Source: Clostridia bacterium (GTDB lineage Bacteria; Bacillota; Clostridia; Oscillospirales; Acutalibacteraceae). Taken from it: a stretch of 5,210 nucleotides of DNA. Made by a program: the position numbers and the translations under genes. The notes below the pieces were generated by a model. The model searched no databases, had not been told where the DNA came from, and saw only the letters and a list, made by a program, of their open reading frames with translations. Below, piece by piece: positions 1-5,210 of the stretch. Numbering within the stretch: the stretch's first letter is position 1; the number at the start of each line of letters is the position of its first letter. Location: contig JAFVAZ010000050.1 in the NCBI GenBank assembly GCA_017480265.1, forward strand, positions 1 to 5,210, in the 5' to 3' direction.

Positions 1-1644
1 ATAGATGAAAACAAAGATATTTATCCCGTATTATCTGAAAAGTGCGAATACATAAAGATGATCATAAAAGTGGAGGAAGAAAACTTTGCTAAAACTATAG
101 ATCAAGGTTTAATCTTGCTCCATGATTTTATATCTAAAGCTAACGGGAAAACCTTGACCGGAGAAGATGCCTTCAAACTATATGACACATATGGATTCCC
201 TCTTGACCTAACTAAAGAAATCTTAGCAGAAAAAAGCATGACCGTAGATGAGGGTAGATTTAAGGAATTGCTGGAATCTCAAAAAGAACGCGCCAGAAGC
301 GCCAGACAGAGTACCCACTTTGATGCATGGAAACTTGACAGCACCACTGAAAAAGCCGTACCGCCCACTATCTTTTCGGGGTATGAATCTCTGCAAAGTC
401 GCTCTAAGGTTATCCGCATTTTTAATAATAAAAAAGAGCCGATAAAGCAAGCTGCAGCTGGGGAGAACGTCTTGCTGGTGCTTGATAAAACTCCATGCTA
501 TGCGCAAAGTGGCGGGCAGGTTGGCGATATTGGTACTTTAAGGAGCGATGGTTGTCAGGCCAAGATCTTGGACACAACAAAAAATGCCGGAGGGGTGTTT
601 TTTCATAAAGTCAAAATTTTAAGCGGCTCTTTGTCTTCTCAAGATGTCGTTTCCGTTGAAGTCGACGAAAACTTCAGACAAGCTGTGACGAGGAACCATT
701 CTGCAGCACATTTGCTCCAAGCTGCTTTGAGGAAAGTCTTTGGGAACCATGTGCAGCAGGCTGGTCAGCTGGTGAGTGAAAAAATAGTGCGCTTTGATTT
801 CACGCATTTTTCCGCATTATCCCCCAAGGATATAAGTGCCGTCGAAAATTTGGTGAATAAACAAATTTTATCTGCAATAAACTGTGAGATCAAAGAGATG
901 AGTATAGATCAGGCAAAAAAAATAGGTGCAATGGCGCTATTTGGCGAAAAATACGGCGAAAAAGTACGGGTAGTTCAGTTCGACGATTTTTCGGTAGAGC
1001 TCTGTGGTGGTACGCACGTATCAAATTCCGGGCAGATCGGTCTTTTTAAGATCATTTCAGAAAATTCTGTGGCATCCGGAGTCCGGAGGATAGAGGCAGT
1101 CACAGGGCAGAATCTTTTGGAACTACTAAATGAAAAAAGCGAAACTATAGCATTATGCTCAAGTATTTTGCAAGCGCAAAATATCAGCGAGCTTCCTTCT
1201 GTATGCTCCAGGTTGATGAAAACTCTGAAAGAAAAAGATGGCATAATAGAAAAACTAAACACTAACGAAGCCAGAGCCCAAGCAAATGCCCTCTTGGAAG
1301 ATACTTACGAAATTGCCAATACTAAAATAATAGCTAAAAAACTAGAAGATACTTCTGCAGAAAAACTTAAGGCTATCTGCGATATCATCAAGGGGAAACT
1401 AGCGGACTTTGTTTTGCTCCTAGTGGCGGTAGATGCAGATAAGGCTGTAGCGGCTGCTTGTGTGGGATCAGATGCGCTAAAAAAGGGCTTCAATGCGGGC
1501 GATATAGTAAAAAAGATAGTAGCATTCACAGGAGGAAAAGGTGGCGGCAAGGCAGACTTCGCCATGGCAGGCATCAAAGAAATTGGCAAGATTGACCTAG
1601 CTTTAAGCAAGATCCCAGAAGTTTTAAAAGGCTCAGTCAAATAG
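1..1644 (+). CDS. alaS: Alanyl-tRNA synthetase, C-terminal part (5' end outside window)
   Basis: This cytoplasmic enzyme charges tRNA-Ala with alanine and hydrolyses Ser- or Gly-tRNA-Ala mistakes. The frame is open from base 1, so the ATG at 58 is internal: the codons before it continue the family pattern. 547 residues are visible. The catalytic aminoacylation domain is missing, roughly 331 residues judging from the offset to E. coli numbering of the editing-site His and Cys. Seen in order: the end of the tRNA-recognition region with EDAFKLYDTYGFPLDLT (about 56-72); the editing beta-barrel with TPCYAQSGGQVGD (164-176, usually TPFYAESGGQVGD); the metal motif HSAAH (233-237) with CGGTH (335-339), giving His233, His237, Cys335 and His339 as zinc ligands; the SAD domain; a linker with helical, charged stretches (about 365-430); and the DHHA1/C-Ala domain with GGKGGGKADF (511-520). 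It ends at a TAA-free TAG stop, 41 nt before the HIT gene. No frameshift is seen. The identification is secure. Confidence 0.98.
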   Translation: MDENKDIYPVLSEKCEYIKMIIKVEEENFAKTIDQGLILLHDFISKANGKTLTGEDAFKLYDTYGFPLDLTKEILAEKSMTVDEGRFKELLESQKERARSARQSTHFDAWKLDSTTEKAVPPTIFSGYESLQSRSKVIRIFNNKKEPIKQAAAGENVLLVLDKTPCYAQSGGQVGDIGTLRSDGCQAKILDTTKNAGGVFFHKVKILSGSLSSQDVVSVEVDENFRQAVTRNHSAAHLLQAALRKVFGNHVQQAGQLVSEKIVRFDFTHFSALSPKDISAVENLVNKQILSAINCEIKEMSIDQAKKIGAMALFGEKYGEKVRVVQFDDFSVELCGGTHVSNSGQIGLFKIISENSVASGVRRIEAVTGQNLLELLNEKSETIALCSSILQAQNISELPSVCSRLMKTLKEKDGIIEKLNTNEARAQANALLEDTYEIANTKIIAKKLEDTSAEKLKAICDIIKGKLADFVLLLVAVDADKAVAAACVGSDALKKGFNAGDIVKKIVAFTGGKGGGKADFAMAGIKEIGKIDLALSKIPEVLKGSVK

Positions 1645-1671
1645 GCATAACAAACTAATTGCTAACAAAAT

Positions 1672-1677
1672 AAGGAG
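1672..1677 (+). promoter_or_regulatory. Ribosome binding site of the HIT gene
   Basis: AAGGAG lies 8 nt before the ATG at 1686, an ideal spacing. It lies only 2 nt before the in-frame TTG at 1680, which is too close. The site therefore decides the start in favour of ATG 1686, giving a protein beginning MNCLFCK. Confidence 0.85.
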
Positions 1678-1685
1678 AGTTGAAA

Positions 1686-2021
1686 ATGAACTGTTTATTT
1701 TGCAAAATCATTGCAGGAGAAATTAAATCGACAAAAGCATATGAGGATTCGAAAGTGCTGGCGTTTCAAGATCTAAACCCCATCGCGCCGGTACATATAC
1801 TTATAGTACCAAAGATGCATATCGCATCAGCAGATTATCTAGATGCTGCGAGTTCTCAGATCGTTGGGGATATTTTTCTTGTTGCTTCAAAATTAGCGGA
1901 AAAGTTAAACCTAAACGGGTACAGAATTATAAATAATTGCGGAGAAGACGGGGGGCAGAGCGTGCCACATATTCATTTCCATCTTCTGGGTGGCAAAAGG
2001 TTAAACTGGGAGCCGCTATAA
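1686..2021 (+). CDS. hinT: HIT-family (HinT-like) purine nucleotide phosphoramidase/hydrolase
   Basis: A 111-residue histidine-triad protein, the normal size for bacterial HinT-like proteins (about 110-120). The family cleaves AMP from purine nucleoside phosphoramidates and from aminoacyl-adenylates, in the cytoplasm. Seen: CLFC (3-6) near the N-terminus; HILIVPKMH (37-45); the ribose/phosphate-side stretch NNCGEDGGQSVPH (83-95); and the triad H95-I-H97-F-H99-L-L followed by GG. By analogy with Hint1, the middle histidine, His97, should be the nucleophile. Cys3 and Cys6, with histidines such as His45 and His95, probably form the structural zinc site found in many Firmicute members; this is inferred. 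The end, LNWEPL, resembles the usual Trp-Pro terminus, so the gene is complete. It follows alaS by 41 nt with no terminator between, and precedes comEC by 42 nt. The exact substrate cannot be read from the sequence; the family assignment is firm, the symbol less so. Confidence 0.95.
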   Translation: MNCLFCKIIAGEIKSTKAYEDSKVLAFQDLNPIAPVHILIVPKMHIASADYLDAASSQIVGDIFLVASKLAEKLNLNGYRIINNCGEDGGQSVPHIHFHLLGGKRLNWEPL

Positions 2022-2047
2022 AGCACGCGCTACAACTTTGCGAAAAA

Positions 2048-2055
2048 GAGAGGAA
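2048..2055 (+). promoter_or_regulatory. Ribosome binding site of comEC
   Basis: GAGAGGAA is a purine-rich Shine-Dalgarno-like site. Its AGGA core ends 9 nt before the ATG at 2064. It is weaker than the holA and HIT sites but supports the ATG start, which puts a basic MKR and then a hydrophobic segment at the N-terminus, as expected for ComEC. Confidence 0.6.
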
Positions 2056-2063
2056 TACATTTA

Positions 2064-4325
2064 ATGAAACGACCTTTTTGTTTGATAGGGTTTACTTATT
2101 TGATTTCCCTGATCGTTGCCATTTTTTGTTCAACATTTACCTTGTATGCCCTTATAGCAGCGGCTGCGCTGCTTTTTGTCATTTCGTTAATATTTAAAAA
2201 AATCCGGAGAACAAAATCTATACCTGTAGTATTTTTTATAGCGTTATTTACATTTAGTATATACTGTTTGCATAATAATTTTCTCGTGAGACCCCTTGAG
2301 CCACTTGATGATAACGATGCTTTCATAAAAGGTGTCGTATGTGAATTGCCTTATCGGTCCTACAATAAATATTACTATACCATCAAAACAGAGAAAATAG
2401 AAATCACCGGGCTGGAGGATATCCCGCAGAGTGTGAAAATCCGCCTTTCTACCAATAAAGCCCTGGACCTTGACGTATATGATAAAATCAGCGGAAAAGT
2501 GCACCTTTATCTGCCGGAGAATGACTTAGGGTTTTCATCTCGAAATTACTACGCTGCCAAAGGAATCCACGTCTTTGCTTATCTGTTTGATTTTGAAGAG
2601 TACACCGAAGAGGCTGGCAACAGCAAACCATTTTATTATTATTGCTTAAAGGCAAAAGAGGCGCTGTGCTCTTCGCTAAGGTCATTGTTGCTCAAAGATC
2701 ACTATGGCATTGCGAATGCTATGCTCCTGGGCGAGCGGCACTGGCTGGACGATGAGGCTAAATCTAATTTTAGAGATATAGGATGTTCTCATGTCTTGGC
2801 AGTTTCAGGGTTACATACAGCGGTCATTGCAGAATTTTTCACGCTGCTTTTTTTGCATCTCAAATTTTCCCGAAAACGAGCGGAGTTACTCTCTTGCCTA
2901 GGAGTGCTCCTTTTTATGTGCATCACGTGCTTTCCAGCTAGTGTAGTTAGGGCAAGCATTATGATCATCCTCTTTAAGGTTGGCAGGTTTTTCGCTTTGC
3001 AATCAGATTCGCTTAACTCTTTAGGCTTTGCCACTTTGGCCATTGCTTTATTTAACCCTGCTGCAGGGGGAGATATTGGCTTTTTGTTGTCGGTTTCCGC
3101 TACTTTAGGGATAATAATCTTAAGACCAAAGCTCACGGCGCGTATATTCTGCACTGCAGAAAAGTACATCTCTACTAAGAAAAAGTGGCTAAAAAAGGTA
3201 TTGTATAGCCTTGCCTCTGCCATTGCCGTTACTTTGAGCGCTACTATTTTCACTTTGCCCATAAGCATGCTATATTTTCAAAAAATCTCTTTGGTATCAA
3301 TCTTATCAAACGTTTTAATTACTCCCCTTGCTACATATTTAGTTGTACTTTTGCTTTTCATCTCTGCGCTTAACCTCATTCCTTTATTTAAATTTATCGT
3401 CATGCCTTTCGTTATTATCTGCGAGTGGCTGATTAGCTACATGCTGTGGCTCGCCAGATGGCTAGCCAAGTGTCCGTTTGCATCTGTTTCCACAGCACAG
3501 CCATTCTTATTGATCTGGATGGCTGGCACGATAATCTTGCTGGTTGCTGCTTTGATATTGAGCAAAAGATTAAAGCTAGTCAAAATCGTGGCCATACTCT
3601 CGAGCATAATCCTATTTACTGGAGTTTTATCGTTTCAGATTTGCAACCAAGACACGACCAAGCTAGTTATGGCCGATACAGGAGACGGGTGCTCTTTGAT
3701 ACTGACGAGAAATAATCAAGCAGCTATATTATCTTGCGGAGGGGATGAAATAAAATACAATAAGTTAATTAATGCCTTAGATTTACTGAATGTAAATAAA
3801 ATAACCTTCATTTTACTCACCGACTTTAGCGATGCTACAGCACTTTATGCGCAAAGGTTGCTTGATGAGTATCCGATAGATTATGTGATCTTGCCGGATA
3901 GAGATGACATAGACGATAAACTCTCGCGTAGGATCGCAGATAACAATAAAGCAAAGTATTACAACGAGAGATCTAGCATGGAGCTTTGGGATAATGTCAA
4001 GATAACCGCTATAAATACTGATGAGCAAGGCTTCTTGTACCTTACAGTAAACGATGTGAATATTTTAGTGTGCCCTTCCCGCGTAAATGCCGCCTATCTA
4101 CCGGAACAATATAGGTCCTGCCATTTCTTGATAGAAGGGAAGATCCCGGAGAATTTAAACTCCATAGATGCCAAATACGCTATAATGGCAAATAGCTCCA
4201 ACGTAGTGAATGTGAATATGAAGAAAATAGCACAAAGTGAAAAGATCCCACTGGCTACAGCTGGCATGGGAGCTTTGTGCATAGATTTTTTAGACCAAAA
4301 TAAAGTATCTGTAAGGAGGATGTAG
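2064..4325 (+). CDS. comEC: ComEC/Rec2 DNA-uptake channel with degenerate metallo-beta-lactamase-like C-terminal domain
   Basis: A 753-residue inner-membrane protein of the family that carries single-stranded DNA into the cytoplasm during natural transformation. Length is near normal for three-domain ComEC. Seen in order: three hydrophobic segments (about 8-25, 27-44, 53-70); a soluble DUF4131/OB-like domain (about 84-175) ending in the family-like pattern SSRNYYAAKGIHVFAYL; then the Competence domain with NFRDIGCSHVLAVSGLHT (235-252), the family hallmark, and about ten further membrane segments up to about residue 525. Cys93 is the only cysteine between 69 and 193, so the intradomain disulfide known in B. 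subtilis ComEC is not expected. The C-terminal domain (about 532-753) follows the metallo-beta-lactamase outline but has lost its metal-binding signatures: DTGDGC (538-543) stands for DVGQGD and TDFSDAT (586-592) for THxDxDH, and no HHGS is found. It is followed almost directly by holA. The family is certain; whether this strain takes up DNA is unknown. Confidence 0.95.
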   Translation: MKRPFCLIGFTYLISLIVAIFCSTFTLYALIAAAALLFVISLIFKKIRRTKSIPVVFFIALFTFSIYCLHNNFLVRPLEPLDDNDAFIKGVVCELPYRSYNKYYYTIKTEKIEITGLEDIPQSVKIRLSTNKALDLDVYDKISGKVHLYLPENDLGFSSRNYYAAKGIHVFAYLFDFEEYTEEAGNSKPFYYYCLKAKEALCSSLRSLLLKDHYGIANAMLLGERHWLDDEAKSNFRDIGCSHVLAVSGLHTAVIAEFFTLLFLHLKFSRKRAELLSCLGVLLFMCITCFPASVVRASIMIILFKVGRFFALQSDSLNSLGFATLAIALFNPAAGGDIGFLLSVSATLGIIILRPKLTARIFCTAEKYISTKKKWLKKVLYSLASAIAVTLSATIFTLPISMLYFQKISLVSILSNVLITPLATYLVVLLLFISALNLIPLFKFIVMPFVIICEWLISYMLWLARWLAKCPFASVSTAQPFLLIWMAGTIILLVAALILSKRLKLVKIVAILSSIILFTGVLSFQICNQDTTKLVMADTGDGCSLILTRNNQAAILSCGGDEIKYNKLINALDLLNVNKITFILLTDFSDATALYAQRLLDEYPIDYVILPDRDDIDDKLSRRIADNNKAKYYNERSSMELWDNVKITAINTDEQGFLYLTVNDVNILVCPSRVNAAYLPEQYRSCHFLIEGKIPENLNSIDAKYAIMANSSNVVNVNMKKIAQSEKIPLATAGMGALCIDFLDQNKVSVRRM
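4313..4320 (+). promoter_or_regulatory. Ribosome binding site of holA, inside the comEC 3' end
   Basis: AAGGAGGA is a near-perfect Shine-Dalgarno sequence. It ends 6 nt before the ATG at 4327 and lies within the last codons of comEC (encoding R-R-M). Ribosomes ending comEC at 4323-4325 would finish on top of this site, so coupling of holA translation to comEC is likely. Confidence 0.85.
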
Positions 4326-4326
4326 T

Positions 4327-5210
4327 ATGGCACATATTTCTGTGAGTGACTTAAAAAAGCAAATCTCAAATAGTTCTTTCGGTGGATTTTACTTTCTTTT
4401 TGGCCAAGAAAAATACCTGATAAAGCAGTACACCCAAAATCTTATATCAAGTATTTTATGCAGCAATATCAACGACTTTAACTTTAAAGCCTTCAACTCC
4501 GAAGAATTAAACTTAAGAGAGCTAGAGGACGCCATAGAGACGGTGCCGTTTTTGAGTCCTAATAAATGCATCCTGGTGCAAGACTTAGATATAGATAGCC
4601 TCAGTAGTGAAGAGATCAAACGTTTAAAAGAAATCATCGCAAATATACCCGCACAAACGGTTCTTATTTTTAGCCATATGACACTTGAGGTTGATATGAA
4701 GAAATCGTCAAAGCTTAAGGCTTTCCTCAAATCTTTAGAGAATATAGGATCCTTTGTAGAGTTTACAAAGCTTTCAAAGTCCGATTTAGCTAAGTATCTG
4801 ATCAAACTGGCAGAAAAAGCGGATAAAGAGCTATCTCAAGCCAATGCATATAAGTTGATAGACTTTTGCGGAGAGAATTTGCTGGATTTGAAAAATGAGC
4901 TAGAAAAGTTGGTGGCCTTTTCTACAGCAGAAAAAATCTTAAGCGAAGATATCGACCAAGTGGCAAGCAAAAAGCTAGAGGCTAATATTTTCGATTTATC
5001 TAAGGCTATATCTCAGAAGAATTTAAAGAAAGCTTTAGGGATTCTAAATATCTTACTAGATAAAAAAGAAGAACCTATCGCCATCGTGAGCTTGATCGCC
5101 AGTGCCTACATAGATATATACCGCACCAAAGTTTGCCATGCTACGGGCGTTCCTATTAAGGAGATTGCTAACCATTTTGATTACAAGCGAAAAGAGTTCC
5201 GCTTAGATAT
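4327..5210 (+). CDS. holA: DNA polymerase III delta subunit (3' end outside window)
   Basis: The delta subunit of the clamp loader, which opens the beta sliding clamp at primed sites in DNA replication. 294 complete codons are visible and the frame is still open at the window edge; the family is usually about 330-345 residues, so roughly 40 or more are missing. The reading starts MAHISVSDLKK. Family-like features are FYFLFGQEKYLIKQY (21-35), matching the usual 'vyllyGeE.yLi' opening of the AAA+-like domain, which in delta lacks a working ATP site; NELEKL (190-195), the conserved segment of domain II; and ANIFDLSKAI (219-228), which leads into the C-terminal collar domain with KKALGILNILLDKKEEPIA. 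The ATG at 4327 was chosen because a strong ribosome binding site lies 6 nt upstream; the start is one base after the comEC stop. comEC followed by holA is a common order in Firmicutes. No defects are seen. Confidence 0.95.
   Translation, partial: MAHISVSDLKKQISNSSFGGFYFLFGQEKYLIKQYTQNLISSILCSNINDFNFKAFNSEELNLRELEDAIETVPFLSPNKCILVQDLDIDSLSSEEIKRLKEIIANIPAQTVLIFSHMTLEVDMKKSSKLKAFLKSLENIGSFVEFTKLSKSDLAKYLIKLAEKADKELSQANAYKLIDFCGENLLDLKNELEKLVAFSTAEKILSEDIDQVASKKLEANIFDLSKAISQKNLKKALGILNILLDKKEEPIAIVSLIASAYIDIYRTKVCHATGVPIKEIANHFDYKRKEFRLD

Noticed and set aside
913..924. Run of eight A (915-922) in alaS as a programmed frameshift site
   Set aside because: The zero frame continues with full family similarity on both sides, and no stimulatory hairpin is apparent.
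1680..1685. TTG at 1680 as the HIT start
   Set aside because: Only 2 nt separate it from AAGGAG; the ATG at 1686 has 8 nt spacing and gives the usual family N-terminus.
1645..1685. Possible terminator between alaS and the HIT gene
   Set aside because: The gap is A-rich with no stable inverted repeat and no T-run.
2038..2066. TTGCGA, 17 nt, TTAATG as a promoter for comEC
   Set aside because: The -10 match is poor and overlaps the start codon, leaving no leader for the visible ribosome binding site.
1937..2197. A plus-strand open frame spanning the HIT/comEC junction, as a sign of a HIT frameshift
   Set aside because: The HIT protein ends at its normal length with a family-like LNWEPL end, and comEC has its own start and ribosome site, so no frameshift is needed.
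2789..3268. A 159-codon open frame on the minus strand inside comEC
   Set aside because: It is antisense to the strongly conserved Competence domain, resembles no family and has no ribosome binding site I can see; it is a shadow of comEC.
4389..4805. A 138-codon open frame on the minus strand
   Set aside because: It lies fully antisense to holA, which reads as a clear delta subunit across the same bases.

Overview
The window holds four same-strand housekeeping-type genes packed head to tail: the 3' part of alaS (alanyl-tRNA synthetase), a small HIT-family nucleotide hydrolase (hinT-like), comEC (DNA-uptake channel) and most of holA (DNA polymerase III delta subunit). The first and last genes are cut by the window edges. 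All four proteins were identified by reading family motifs; no database search was run.

The organism looks like a low-to-moderate G+C Firmicute, most likely of the Clostridia. The evidence is A/T-leaning codons with frequent ATA (Ile) and AGG/AGA (Arg), purine-rich Shine-Dalgarno sites before each visible start, and a clustered alaS/HIT/comEC/holA layout. A more precise placement cannot be supported from this sequence.

Layout: alaS ends at 1644. A 41-nt gap carries a good ribosome binding site for the HIT gene (1686-2021). A 42-nt gap precedes comEC (2064-4325). The comEC stop and the holA start are one base apart, and the holA ribosome binding site lies inside the last codons of comEC, so these two are probably translationally coupled. 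I see no hairpin-plus-T-run terminator and no convincing promoter in any gap, so the set reads as part of one transcript. There is no gene-free stretch above 50 bases.

Functionally the group joins translation (AlaRS with an intact editing-site metal motif), nucleotide clean-up (HIT), DNA transport (ComEC) and replication (HolA). This is a mainly ordinary core-genome region, and I do not see a new multi-gene system. The most unusual feature is the C-terminal metallo-beta-lactamase-like domain of ComEC. It keeps the outline of the fold, but nearly all the expected metal-ligand motifs have been replaced, which suggests a ComEC that does not degrade DNA with this domain.
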